The position numbers and the translations under genes are program-made. The notes beneath the pieces are model-generated. The model saw nothing but the letters and a program-made list of their open reading frames with translations, made no database searches and had not been told where the DNA came from. Positions 39,679 through 47,593 of a stretch of DNA of 64,000 nt are shown one piece after another (position 1 is the stretch's first letter; each line of letters begins with the position of its first letter). The DNA lies in the NCBI RefSeq assembly GCF_011250635.1, contig NZ_JAANNP010000001.1, positions 92,748-156,747 of the forward strand, read 5' to 3'. Source of the DNA: Motilibacter deserti. GTDB taxonomy: Bacteria > Actinomycetota > Actinomycetes > Motilibacterales > Motilibacteraceae.

Positions 39679-40389
39679 GTGGCCCGGAGCCTGACGGGGC
39701 TGGGCCCGTTCGTCGAGCTCGCCACCGGCCCGGCCGACGACGGCTGGCTGCCGGTCGCCCGGCTCGTCGGTGACCCCGGCGTGCTCCGCGAGCGCGTACG
39801 CGGCGGCCGCGCCGCGCTCGCCACCATGGCGGGCGCTCCGCCCGGCGCGGTGGAGGAGCGCGTGGTGACGTCGGTCGTCATGCTGGGCGTCGCCGCCCGG
39901 CTGGCCGCCCCCGCGGTCGCGGTCGCCACCGTCTGCGACGCCGTGCTCCCGGTCGCCGCCCTGCGGTGGCGGGACGGTCCGCCCGGCCCCGTGCCCCTGC
40001 TCCTGCCCGTCTCGGTCGGCGTTCCGACGGGCGGCTCGCTCGGGGTCGCGCTCGTGGACGACGTGCTGGCACCGCTCGTCGAGACCGCGTCCACCCTCGC
40101 GCCGCTGGCCCCGCCCCTGCTGTGGGGGAACGTGGCTTCCGCAGTCGCGGGAGCCGCCGGGGCGCTCGCGCGCGCCCGTCCCGACCTGCGGGAGCGGGCG
40201 TACGCGGTGGCCGACGAGCTGCTCGCGCACCCGCCTCTCGCGCGGTCCGGGAGGTTCGACACGCGACGCGCCTTCTCCCGCCGCACCTGCTGCCTCTACT
40301 ACCGGCTTCCCGGCGGTGGGACGTGCGGCGACTGCCCGCTCCCCCCGCCCGGCCTGAGCCCTTCTGCCACGATGCCGGGATGCCGCTGA
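39679..40389 (+). CDS. FhuF-like ferric reductase / (2Fe-2S) protein
   Basis: A 236-residue protein ending in RRTCCLYYRLPGGGTCGDCPL, the CC-x10-CxxC cluster motif of FhuF-type siderophore-iron reductases. The body is Ala/Val-rich with few charged residues, common in the family. Cytoplasmic reduction and release of iron from a siderophore is the known role of FhuF; here it is an inference. GTG at 39679 is chosen. CTG at 39649, after AGGGGAAG, is a possible alternative start that would overlap the cbtBA promoter. The end overlaps the next gene by 10 bases. Confidence 0.78.
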   Translation: MARSLTGLGPFVELATGPADDGWLPVARLVGDPGVLRERVRGGRAALATMAGAPPGAVEERVVTSVVMLGVAARLAAPAVAVATVCDAVLPVAALRWRDGPPGPVPLLLPVSVGVPTGGSLGVALVDDVLAPLVETASTLAPLAPPLLWGNVASAVAGAAGALARARPDLRERAYAVADELLAHPPLARSGRFDTRRAFSRRTCCLYYRLPGGGTCGDCPLPPPGLSPSATMPGCR

Positions 40390-41513
40390 CGGCGCGACAG
40401 CTCAACCGGGCCACGCTCGCCCGCCAGCTGCTGCTGGACCGCGCACCGCTCGACGTCGTCGCGGCCGTCCGGCAGGTCGTCGGGCTGCAGGCGCAGGAGC
40501 CGGCCTCGCCCTACGTCGCGCTCTGGAACCGCGTGGCCGGCTTCGACCCGGCCGAGCTCGACGCCGCCTTCGCGCAAGCGCGGCTGGTCAAGTCGTCGCT
40601 GATGCGCGTCACCCTGCACGCGGTGGCGGCCGAGGACCGGCCCGGCTTCCACGCCGCCATGCTGCCGACGCTGCGCGCGCCACGGCTGGGGGACACGCGG
40701 TTCACCTCGAGCGGGCTGTCGGTCGAGGACGCCGACGCGCTCGTCCCGCCGTTGCTCGGCTTCCTCTCCGCACCGCGGTCCGGCGCGGAGGTCGAGGCCT
40801 GGCTCGCGGACCGGCTCGGCCGCGACCCCGGCCCCGGGGTGTGGTGGGCGCTGCGGACGTACGCGCCGCTGCGCCACTTCCCCACCGGCGGCCCGTGGTC
40901 GTTCGGCCCCCGCAACGCGTACGTCGCGGCGGGCGACGTGCCGGAGCACTCCGAGCGGGACGCGGGGCTGGCTGTGCTCGTGCGCCGCTATCTGGAGGCG
41001 TTCGGCCCCGCGACCGTGCCGGACGTCGCCGGCTTCTGCCTGGTGCAGCGGACGCGGGCCCGGAAGGCGGTCGCGGACCTGGGCGAGCAGGTGGTGCGCC
41101 TGACCGGGCCCGACGGGGTGGAGCTGCTCGACGTGCCGGGCACGCCGCTGCCCGACGACGACGCCCCGGCGCCCGCACGGCTGCTGGGGATGTGGGACAG
41201 CGTGCTACTCGCCTACGCCGACCGGAGCCGGGTCGTGCCGCCGGCGTACCGCAAGCTCGTGACGCGCACCAACGGCGACGTGCTGCCGACCCTGCTGGTC
41301 GACGGCCACGTCGCCGGGGTCTGGCGCCCCTTAGAGGACGGGATCGAGGCGACCGCGTTCCACGCACTGCCGGAGGAGGCGTGGGCGGAGCTGGAGGCCG
41401 AGGCGCGCAGCCTGCTGCAGATGGTCTGCGACCGCGACCCTGCGGTCTACCGGCGGTACGCCCGCTGGTGGGCCGCGCTGCCGGCGGCGGAGGTGCGGAT
41501 CCTCGGCGGCTGA
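40380..41513 (+). CDS. Winged-helix DNA-binding domain protein (AlkZ-like, HTH_42)
   Basis: A 377-residue protein of the crosslink-repair/glycosylase-like family: LTARQLNRATLARQLLLDRAPLDVVAAVRQVVGLQAQEPASPYVALWNRV at the N-terminus, SSLMRVTLHAVAAEDRP, FGPATVPDVAGFCLVQ, and LLGMWDSVLLAYADRSRVVP with DGHVAGVWR near the end. The QxQ-like motif region (GLQAQEPASP) matches proteins such as AlkZ, which unhook DNA crosslinks, though most members are untested. The ATG lies within the end of the FhuF-like gene. CACGAT 6 bases upstream is a possible weak leaderless box. Confidence 0.85.
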   Translation: MPLTARQLNRATLARQLLLDRAPLDVVAAVRQVVGLQAQEPASPYVALWNRVAGFDPAELDAAFAQARLVKSSLMRVTLHAVAAEDRPGFHAAMLPTLRAPRLGDTRFTSSGLSVEDADALVPPLLGFLSAPRSGAEVEAWLADRLGRDPGPGVWWALRTYAPLRHFPTGGPWSFGPRNAYVAAGDVPEHSERDAGLAVLVRRYLEAFGPATVPDVAGFCLVQRTRARKAVADLGEQVVRLTGPDGVELLDVPGTPLPDDDAPAPARLLGMWDSVLLAYADRSRVVPPAYRKLVTRTNGDVLPTLLVDGHVAGVWRPLEDGIEATAFHALPEEAWAELEAEARSLLQMVCDRDPAVYRRYARWWAALPAAEVRILGG

Positions 41514-41566
41514 CACGGCTGCGGGTGAAGAGACGGCGATCGCGCTTCTCGTCGTGGAGCGACGCC

Positions 41567-41572
41567 TAGGGT
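41567..41572 (+). promoter_or_regulatory. Leaderless-type -10 box (TAGGGT)
   Basis: TAGGGT ends 6 bases before the GTG at 41579. Confidence 0.5.
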
Positions 41573-41578
41573 GTGCGC

Positions 41579-42274
41579 GTGAGCCAGGTGGTGCAGTCGC
41601 GCGCGGCCGGCACGCGGACGAGGCAAGCCGTCGGGATGGACAGCTTCCGCCTCGCCCTGGCAGCTGCGTACGCCGTCCTGCTCGCGGTCCTCCCGTTCGT
41701 CGTCGAGTCCGACGCCTCGTTGAGCAGGCTGCGCGCGCAGGTCCTCAGCGGAGCGGTCGACGAGGTGGAGGTCGTCGGCGGGCCCGGGACCAGGAGCGGG
41801 TGGGGCTCTCAGGAGGTCCGGTGGCGGGACGGCCTGCTGCAGCGGGTGACGACCGTCGAGCTGCGACCGTCCGACGTGTCCGCCGAACCGCGCGACGGCG
41901 TGGTCCATGAGGACGTGGCAGCGTTGCTCCGTCACGATAACCCCTCCGTCGTGGTGAGTCGCAGCAACGATCCCGGCTGGGAGCCCGAGGTGTTCGGCCA
42001 GGCGGCTCCGGGCTGGGTCGCGGCACTGCTGTTCATCGTCGCCATCGCCTCGCTAGGCCTACTGATCCTGGGTCCTCCACCGTGGCGTGGGACGCGCTGG
42101 GCCTGGTTCTGGCTGGGGGTCTGGATCCCGCCGGTGGGAACGCTCGCCTTCCTGCTCCTGTCCGGCCCGGCCCCCCTCGTCTCACGGCGGCCGACGCGGC
42201 GGAGGTTGACGGGGCTCTGGGGCTTCCTCCTCGGCGCCGCGCTCGCCGCGGCCCTGCCGTCGCCGTGGTGGTGA
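41579..42274 (+). CDS. Uncharacterised multi-pass membrane protein
   Basis: I recognise no family. The 231-residue product has one N-terminal membrane segment (LALAAAYAVLLAVLPFVV), an extracytoplasmic-type beta-rich domain of about 95 residues (VDEVEVVGGPG, EVRWRDGLLQRVTTVELRP, HDNPSVVVSRSNDPGW), then three membrane segments (WVAALLFIVAIASLGLLIL; WFWLGVWIPPVGTLAFLLL; LTGLWGFLLGAALAAAL). GTG at 41579 is supported by TAGGGT 6 bases upstream over the GTG at 41573. Isolated between the AlkZ-like and PhoD-like genes. Confidence 0.7.
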   Translation: MSQVVQSRAAGTRTRQAVGMDSFRLALAAAYAVLLAVLPFVVESDASLSRLRAQVLSGAVDEVEVVGGPGTRSGWGSQEVRWRDGLLQRVTTVELRPSDVSAEPRDGVVHEDVAALLRHDNPSVVVSRSNDPGWEPEVFGQAAPGWVAALLFIVAIASLGLLILGPPPWRGTRWAWFWLGVWIPPVGTLAFLLLSGPAPLVSRRPTRRRLTGLWGFLLGAALAAALPSPWW

Positions 42275-42348
42275 GCAGCGCTCCGCCAGGACACCGCTGC
42301 GTCCCTCGTCTACCAGGACGAACGACGCCACGGCCTTGATCCCCGGGG

Positions 42349-42354
42349 TAGCGT
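42349..42354 (+). promoter_or_regulatory. Leaderless-type -10 box (TAGCGT)
   Basis: TAGCGT ends 5 bases before the GTG at 42360. Confidence 0.5.
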
Positions 42355-42359
42355 GACGT

Positions 42360-44039
42360 GTGGACCCTGCCAGCACGCCTCTCGCCGAGCCCGAGCCCCG
42401 ACTCCGGGTCGGGCCGCTGCTGCGCTGGGCGGACGACACGCGCGCGACGGTCTGGGTCGAGACGGACCGGCCCGGGACGGTCTCGGTCCTGGACGCCGAG
42501 GCCGAGACGTGGTCGGTGCACGGGCACCACTTCGCGGTCGTGGTCGTCGAGGGGCTCGCGCCCGACTCCGAGACCGCCTACGACGTCCGGCTCGACGGCC
42601 GGGTCGTCTGGCCGCTGCCCGGGGACCGGCGGCCCGCGCCGGTGATCAGGACGACGGGGCCGCGCACGCAGGAGGCCTTCTCGCTCTCCTTCGGCTCGTG
42701 CCGGGCGCTCGCGCCCTACGACGAGCGGGGCTTCCACGGCCACGGCGCCGACGCGCTGGTCGCGCTCGCCGAAGGCGTCCTCGCCGGGCGGACGTCGCTG
42801 CCCGACCTGCTCGTCCTGCTCGGTGACCAGGTCTACGCCGACGAGCCGGACGCGGAGATGGTCGAGCGGCTGCGGCAGCGGCCCGGCGTGGCCCCGGACG
42901 TGGCCGACGAGATCAACAGCTTCGACGAATACACCTGGCTCTACGAGAAGACGTGGAGCCACCCGTCCCTGCGCTGGCTGCTGTCGACGGTGCCGAGCGC
43001 GATGATCCTCGACGACCACGACCTGCGCGACGACTGGAACACGTCGGAGGCCTGGCGCCGGCACATGACGGCGAAGCCGTGGTGGAGGGACCGCGTCGTC
43101 GGCGCGTTCGGCTCGTACTGGGTCTATCAGCACCTCGGCAACCTCTCCCCCGACGAGCTCGCCGCGAGCCCGGTCCTGCGGGCGATCCGAGAGGCGCCCA
43201 CCGAGGCCGAGCGCGAGCAGGTGCTCGACGCGATGGCCTGGCGCTCGGACGAGGACCCCGGGGCCCACCGCTGGAGCCACGTCCGCCAGATGGGCGGCAC
43301 GCGCCTGGTGATGATCGACTCGCGCTGCTCCCGCTCGCTATCGTCCGGTCGCCGCGGGATGGTCGACGACAACGAGTGGCAGTGGCTCCAGCAGCACCTG
43401 ACCGGGGACGTCGACCACCTGCTCGTGGGCACCTCCCTGCCCTGGCTGCTGACCCCGTCGGTGCACGAGCTGGAGGGGTGGAACGAGGCGACTGCGGGCG
43501 GGGCGTGGGGCAAGGCCTTCTCGCGGCTGGCGGAGAAGATCCGGTGGGCCGTCGACCTCGAGCACTGGGCGGCGTTCCGCAGCAGCTTCGACAGCCTCAC
43601 GCAGGCGCTCGGCGACGTGGCGTCCGGCCGGCGGGGGAAGGCGCCGGCGAGCGTTCTCGTCCTCTCCGGAGACGTGCACCTGTCGTACGCCGCCCGCGCC
43701 CGGATCGCCGGCGCGAGCGCAGACGCCTCGCCGGTCTGGCAGCTGGTGATGTCGCCCTTCCGCAACCCGTTGTCGCGCTCGATCAGGGCCGCCAACCGCG
43801 TCCTCATGACCCCGCCCGCGCGGGCGGCCGTGACGTGGCTGGCGCGGCGCGCGGGCGTGCCGGCGCCGGGGGCGCGCTGGGGCCTGGACCACGGGCCGTG
43901 GTTCGACAACGGCGTCTCCACGTTGACGGTCCGCGGGCGCGACGTCCGGCTGCGCACCGAGCTCGCCGAGCTCGCCGCCGGCGACGTGCAGGTGCTGCGG
44001 ACCGTGCTCGACGAGAGCCTGACGGCGCCTGGGCGCTGA
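42360..44039 (+). CDS. PhoD-family alkaline phosphatase / phosphodiesterase
   Basis: A 559-residue metallophosphatase. An N-terminal fibronectin-like domain (LRVGPLLRWADDTRATVWVETDRPGTVSV) precedes FSLSFGSCRAL, DLLVLLGDQVYADEPDAEM, AMILDDHDLRDDWNTSEAW, HLLVGTSLPWLL and VLVLSGDVHLSY, the ordered metal-binding motifs of PhoD-like enzymes (Fe/Ca type). No signal peptide is visible, so unlike secreted PhoD it is probably cytoplasmic. It would cleave phosphate mono- or diesters; substrate unknown. The start is supported by TAGCGT 5 bases upstream. It appears monocistronic. Confidence 0.9.
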   Translation: MDPASTPLAEPEPRLRVGPLLRWADDTRATVWVETDRPGTVSVLDAEAETWSVHGHHFAVVVVEGLAPDSETAYDVRLDGRVVWPLPGDRRPAPVIRTTGPRTQEAFSLSFGSCRALAPYDERGFHGHGADALVALAEGVLAGRTSLPDLLVLLGDQVYADEPDAEMVERLRQRPGVAPDVADEINSFDEYTWLYEKTWSHPSLRWLLSTVPSAMILDDHDLRDDWNTSEAWRRHMTAKPWWRDRVVGAFGSYWVYQHLGNLSPDELAASPVLRAIREAPTEAEREQVLDAMAWRSDEDPGAHRWSHVRQMGGTRLVMIDSRCSRSLSSGRRGMVDDNEWQWLQQHLTGDVDHLLVGTSLPWLLTPSVHELEGWNEATAGGAWGKAFSRLAEKIRWAVDLEHWAAFRSSFDSLTQALGDVASGRRGKAPASVLVLSGDVHLSYAARARIAGASADASPVWQLVMSPFRNPLSRSIRAANRVLMTPPARAAVTWLARRAGVPAPGARWGLDHGPWFDNGVSTLTVRGRDVRLRTELAELAAGDVQVLRTVLDESLTAPGR

Positions 44040-44057
44040 GCCCGCGCGGACCGGTTG

Positions 44058-44086
44058 CTCAAGGCAGGCTGCCCGGAGGCCGACGA
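44058..44086 (+). promoter_or_regulatory. Candidate flagellar (sigma-28/WhiG-like) promoter
   Basis: CTCAAG (44058-44063), 15 bases, GCCGACGA (44079-44086). This is close to the TAAA-N15-GCCGATAA pattern of FliA/WhiG-type sigma factors and lies 52 bases before the chemoreceptor gene. Confidence 0.45.
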
Positions 44087-44138
44087 CTCGTCCGAACCGT
44101 GCGTGGCGCCCGCCGCGCCCGTGAAAGGACGATCGCCC

Positions 44139-45725
44139 ATGCCTTCCCTCCGCTGGATCCGCGACCGCGGGGTCCGGACGAAGATCCTTGCCTCCCTCGG
44201 GCTGCTCGCGGTCGTCGCGACGGTCGTCGCCGTCGTGGGCGTCGCGCAGATCCGCACCCTGCGCGACGACAACGCGGCGATGAACACCCAGACGATCCAG
44301 CCGCTCGTCGCGCTCGGCGACCTCCAGCGCGACCTGCAGAGCTGGCGGGCGCGCGTGACGGAGTACAGCAGCGCGCTCGCGGACCGGCGCCGGGAGATCC
44401 GCGACGAGAACGCCGAGCTGCAGCAGAAGGTCGAGCAGCGGGCGACGGACTACCTGCCGCTCGCCGCGGACCCGTCCGCGGTGCAGAAGCTGCAGGAGCT
44501 GCTGGGGACGTACGCCCAGCTGACCGAGGAGGCGCTCTTCCCCGCCGTCGACGGCGGGGACGTGGCCGGCGCGGTCACGATCTTCCAGGAGAAGGTGCGC
44601 CCGGTCACCTCCGACCTGCTCGACGCCTACAAGGCCGAGGCGGACGCGCAGGCGGCAAAGGCGGCCACGGCGGCGGAGCAGGCGGACTCCGGCGCGGCCG
44701 GCGCCATCCGGCTGGTCGTCGTCGTGTTCGTCGTCGGGCTGCTGCTCGCGCTCGGGCTCGGTGTCTGGGTCGCCGGCGGCATCGTGCGCAGCGTGGGCCG
44801 GGTGCGCGAGGCGCTCTGCGCGATGGCGCGCGGTGACCTGACGGTCCAGGCGTCCGTGGAGGGCAAGGACGAGCTGGGGCAGATGGCCGAGGCGCTGGCC
44901 CAGGCCCGCGAAGGCGTACGCGGCCTGCTCGTCGCGGTCCGCGACTCCGCCGTCGGCATGGAGCGCAGCTCGCGCGAGCTCACCGACGCCGCGGTGCAGG
45001 TGGCGGCCAGCGCCGCCGAGTCCTCCGGCCAGGCCGACGTGGTGGCGAACGCGTCCAGCGCGGTCTCCTCCAGCGTGCAGACGCTGGCGTCGGGCAGCGA
45101 GCAGATGGGCGCGTCCATCCGCGAGATCAGCGAGAACGCGAACCAGGCCGCGCACGTCGCCGCCCAGGCGGTGGGCGTCGCGGACGCCACGAACGAGACC
45201 GTCACCGCGCTCGGCGAGTCGAGCCGGCAGATCGGCGAGGTCGTCCGGGTCATCACCTCGATCGCGGAGCAGACCAAGCTGCTGGCGCTGAACGCGACGA
45301 TCGAGGCTGCCCGCGCGGGCGAGGCGGGCAAGGGCTTCGCCGTCGTCGCGAACGAGGTCAAGGAGCTCGCGTCCGAGACCGGCCGCGCCACCGGTGACAT
45401 CGCCGCCCGCGTAGAGGCCATCCAGGCCGACACCGGCAGCGTCGTCTCCGCGATCGCCGAGATCGCCGGCGTCATCTCCCAGATCAACGACTTCACCACG
45501 ACGATCGCCTCTGCCGTCGAGGAGCAGACGGCGACCACCGCGGAGATGTCGCGCAACGCCGTCCAGGTGGCTTCGGGCTCGGAGGAGATCGCGGGCACCA
45601 TCGCCGGCGTCGCGCAGAGCGCGCACAGCACGACCGCCACGGTCGGTGACGTGCAGGAGGCCGCCGGCGGCCTGTCGCGGATGTCCGCCGAGCTGCAGGC
45701 GCAGCTGGACCGCTTCACGTACTGA
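44139..45725 (+). CDS. Methyl-accepting chemotaxis protein
   Basis: A 528-residue chemoreceptor. A membrane helix ([20 protein letters not shown]) is followed by a four-helix-bundle sensor domain of about 150 residues, a second helix ([25 protein letters not shown]), a HAMP region ([18 protein letters not shown]) and a long signalling coiled coil whose hairpin tip [28 protein letters not shown] is intact (about residues 378-405). It should pass ligand signals to CheA/CheW. No che or flagellar genes are in the window. ATG at 44139 has AAAGGA 9 bases upstream; an upstream frame extension is rejected. A strong hairpin follows. Confidence 0.94.
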   Translation: MPSLRWIRDRGVRTKILASLGLLAVVATVVAVVGVAQIRTLRDDNAAMNTQTIQPLVALGDLQRDLQSWRARVTEYSSALADRRREIRDENAELQQKVEQRATDYLPLAADPSAVQKLQELLGTYAQLTEEALFPAVDGGDVAGAVTIFQEKVRPVTSDLLDAYKAEADAQAAKAATAAEQADSGAAGAIRLVVVVFVVGLLLALGLGVWVAGGIVRSVGRVREALCAMARGDLTVQASVEGKDELGQMAEALAQAREGVRGLLVAVRDSAVGMERSSRELTDAAVQVAASAAESSGQADVVANASSAVSSSVQTLASGSEQMGASIREISENANQAAHVAAQAVGVADATNETVTALGESSRQIGEVVRVITSIAEQTKLLALNATIEAARAGEAGKGFAVVANEVKELASETGRATGDIAARVEAIQADTGSVVSAIAEIAGVISQINDFTTTIASAVEEQTATTAEMSRNAVQVASGSEEIAGTIAGVAQSAHSTTATVGDVQEAAGGLSRMSAELQAQLDRFTY

Positions 45726-45743
45726 CGCTCCGCCCCGCGTGCC

Positions 45744-45779
45744 ACGAGGCCTCCGCACCGTCCGGTGCGGAGGCCTCGT
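45744..45779 (+). terminator. Terminator hairpin after chemoreceptor gene
   Basis: ACGAGGCCTCCGCACC pairs with GGTGCGGAGGCCTCGT: a perfect 16-base stem with loop GTCC. Confidence 0.8.
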
Positions 45780-45807
45780 CGCGTCCACGGGCGTGCAAGA
45801 GTGGCGC

Positions 45808-46119
45808 ATGACCGCTTCGACGTGCACCTGCAGCGACGGCTCCTGCGCGGGGCACAACGGCTCGCGACTCTCGATCGGCTCGACGAACTCCGTGCTGTCG
45901 ATCGGCTCCGCCGACTCGGTCCTCTCGATCGGCTCGGTCGGCTCTGTGCTCTCCGTCGGATCGAGCGGGTCGGTGCTCTCCCTCGGGTCCGCCGGCTCCG
46001 CCCTCTCGGTCCTGTCCGTCGGGTCGGTCCTGTCCGTGCTGTCGGCGCTGTCGGTCGGCTCGGTCGGGTCGGCGCTGGCGGTGGGCGGGCGGTGGGCGAA
46101 GCTGTCGCGCAGGCACTGA
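45808..46119 (+). CDS. Small nine-residue-repeat protein with N-terminal Cys motif
   Basis: A 103-residue product of no family I can name. It starts MTASTCTCSDGSCAGHNGS (Cys at 6, 8, 13 and His 16, a possible metal or disulfide knot). Eight imperfect nine-residue repeats follow, of the form S-(V/R/A)-L-S-(I/V/L)-(G/L)-S-x-x: SRLSIGSTN, SVLSIGSAD, SVLSIGSVG, SVLSVGSSG, SVLSLGSAG, SALSVLSVG, SVLSVLSAL, SVGSVGSAL. The end is basic (GGRWAKLSRRH). Regular Ser/Gly/aliphatic alternation suggests a beta-solenoid or stacked sheet. Frame, codon bias and the repeat regularity argue for a real gene; no ribosome-binding site is clear. Confidence 0.65.
   Translation: MTASTCTCSDGSCAGHNGSRLSIGSTNSVLSIGSADSVLSIGSVGSVLSVGSSGSVLSLGSAGSALSVLSVGSVLSVLSALSVGSVGSALAVGGRWAKLSRRH
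45863..46081 (+). repeat. 27-base tandem repeats encoding nine-residue units
   Basis: About eight imperfect copies of a 27-base unit (tc ggt/gtc cgtgctgtcgatcggctc pattern). Copies drift toward the 3' end, where GTC/TCG triplets dominate. Confidence 0.75.
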
Positions 46120-46143
46120 GGCTCGACGACAGCGGCATCGCCC

Positions 46144-47382
46144 CTAGAACACGCTCTTCGGGATGTGGCCGGTGACGACCTGGGTGCGGTCCACGACCTC
46201 GGCCGCGTGGTAGTTCACGGCGATCGACGCGAAGGAGTAGGCCTTCGCGGCCGTCATCCCCTGCGTCGTCACCAGGAAGTCGACCGTCTTCTCGACCGCC
46301 ATGCGCATGGCACGGTCGAGGTCCCAGTGGATCCCCATCATGATCCAGAAGTCGCGGTTCTCGGCCCAGGGCAGCTCGGTCTCGACGTTCTTCATCACTC
46401 GGATGCGGAAGTTCCCGACGCAGGAGTGCTCGACCGCGGTGCCGCTGACCTCGCCGTCGCCCTGGGCGCTGTGCGGGTCGCCGATGAAGATCTGCCCGCC
46501 GGGCTGGAAGACCGGGAGGTACAGGGTCGAGCCCGAGGTGAGGTCGCGGACGTCCATGTTGCCGCCGAAGGTCCAGGGCGGGGTCGAGTTCTGCACGCCG
46601 GTAGCGGGCGGCGGAGCGTCCTCGGTGTTGCCGATGAAGACTCCGCTCTGGGGGGCGACGGCGACGATGCCCGGGAACGGCGCCGCTGGGATCTTGAGCT
46701 TGTCGGAGAAGTGCACGGTCTGGTGGCCCTCGCGCCCGGTGACCTCGTACATGTGCGTGCGCACGTCGGGCCACACCCCTGCCGGCATGTTCGGCGGGAT
46801 GACTGCAGGAATGTCGAGGCCGACGTCGCCCTGGCGCCAGCCGGGGTAGAAGTCGGCCATCACCCCGCCGGTCGGGGCGGTGTTGTTGAAGCCGAACGGT
46901 GCGCGGGTCTCCATCTTCTCGATGTCGATGACGAGGGTGTCCCCCGGCTCTGCGCCCTTGACGTAGATGGGGCCGGTGAGCACGTGGCCGCCGTACTGCT
47001 TGCCTGCGGCGGTGCGCGCGGCTCGGGTCTCCCAGAACGCGATCGCGTCGGGCAGCACCGCCTCGGGCCCGGCTCCGAAGGCAGCGAAGTAGTCGTTGGG
47101 ATGCACCGCCTGGGTCGCCCCCTGGTGCGAGAGCATGTCGACGCGCACCCTGTCGCCGGACTTGATCGTGGCGGCCGGGGTCGCGTTGATCGGGAAGCCG
47201 CCCCAGTGCAGGTTGTCCGGGGTCGCCTTGACGTGCACGTCGTACTTGCTGCTCGCCGCTCGGCGGACGCCCTTGCTCTCCAGGGCCGACGCCTGTCCAG
47301 GCAGGCTTGCCGCGAGCGGCACCGAGAGGCCGGCAGCCAGGAGGCTGCGTCGGCTCACCGAGCTCCAGTGGTTGGCGGACAC
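46144..47382 (-). CDS. Tat-exported acetamidase/formamidase family protein
   Basis: A 412-residue FmdA/AmdA-family amidase. The N-terminus SSVSRRSLLAAGLSVPLAASLPGQASA is a twin-arginine signal (Arg11-Arg12), so it should be folded before export. The mature part has LHWGGFPINATPAATIKSGD, VHPNDYFAAFGAGPEA, LTGPIYVKGAEPGDTLVIDI, FPGIVAVAP and GGNMDVRDLTSGSTLYLPVFQPGG, typical of the family, which frees ammonia from formamide or acetamide. Export is unusual for these mostly cytoplasmic enzymes. GTG at 47382 is supported by GAAGGAG about 6 bases upstream; a GTG at 47445 lacks a site and would put the twin arginines far from the start. Confidence 0.88.
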   Translation of the reverse strand: MSANHWSSVSRRSLLAAGLSVPLAASLPGQASALESKGVRRAASSKYDVHVKATPDNLHWGGFPINATPAATIKSGDRVRVDMLSHQGATQAVHPNDYFAAFGAGPEAVLPDAIAFWETRAARTAAGKQYGGHVLTGPIYVKGAEPGDTLVIDIEKMETRAPFGFNNTAPTGGVMADFYPGWRQGDVGLDIPAVIPPNMPAGVWPDVRTHMYEVTGREGHQTVHFSDKLKIPAAPFPGIVAVAPQSGVFIGNTEDAPPPATGVQNSTPPWTFGGNMDVRDLTSGSTLYLPVFQPGGQIFIGDPHSAQGDGEVSGTAVEHSCVGNFRIRVMKNVETELPWAENRDFWIMMGIHWDLDRAMRMAVEKTVDFLVTTQGMTAAKAYSFASIAVNYHAAEVVDRTQVVTGHIPKSVF

Positions 47383-47483
47383 GATGGACTCCTTCGTCGG
47401 AACGGCCACGGGGATGTTGCTGCGGGTGGCCGGGCTGAGTCGCACGGTCTCGGCGACGACGCCAACGATCGAGCGGAGTTGTT

Positions 47484-47499
47484 CGCGTGACGTAACGCG
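47484..47499. promoter_or_regulatory. Near-perfect palindrome upstream of formamidase
   Basis: CGCGTGACGTAACGCG mismatches at one symmetric pair only. It lies about 100 bases before the formamidase start. The nearby GTGAC/GTAAC...GCAAAC spacing vaguely recalls GlnR (nitrogen) boxes. Regulator unassigned. Confidence 0.35.
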
Positions 47500-47593
47500 C
47501 AGGCAAACAGCGCGTTCCAGCAGTCGCGGATCGACGCAGGTGACGTGGCCGCGGCCCGGGTCCGACTGCCGTATCCGCCGGCGCGGGATCAGC

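Noticed and set aside
42953-44836. Long alternate-frame open reading frame across the PhoD-like and chemoreceptor genes
   Set aside because: It spans two well-supported genes out of frame and is Arg/Ala-rich without motifs.
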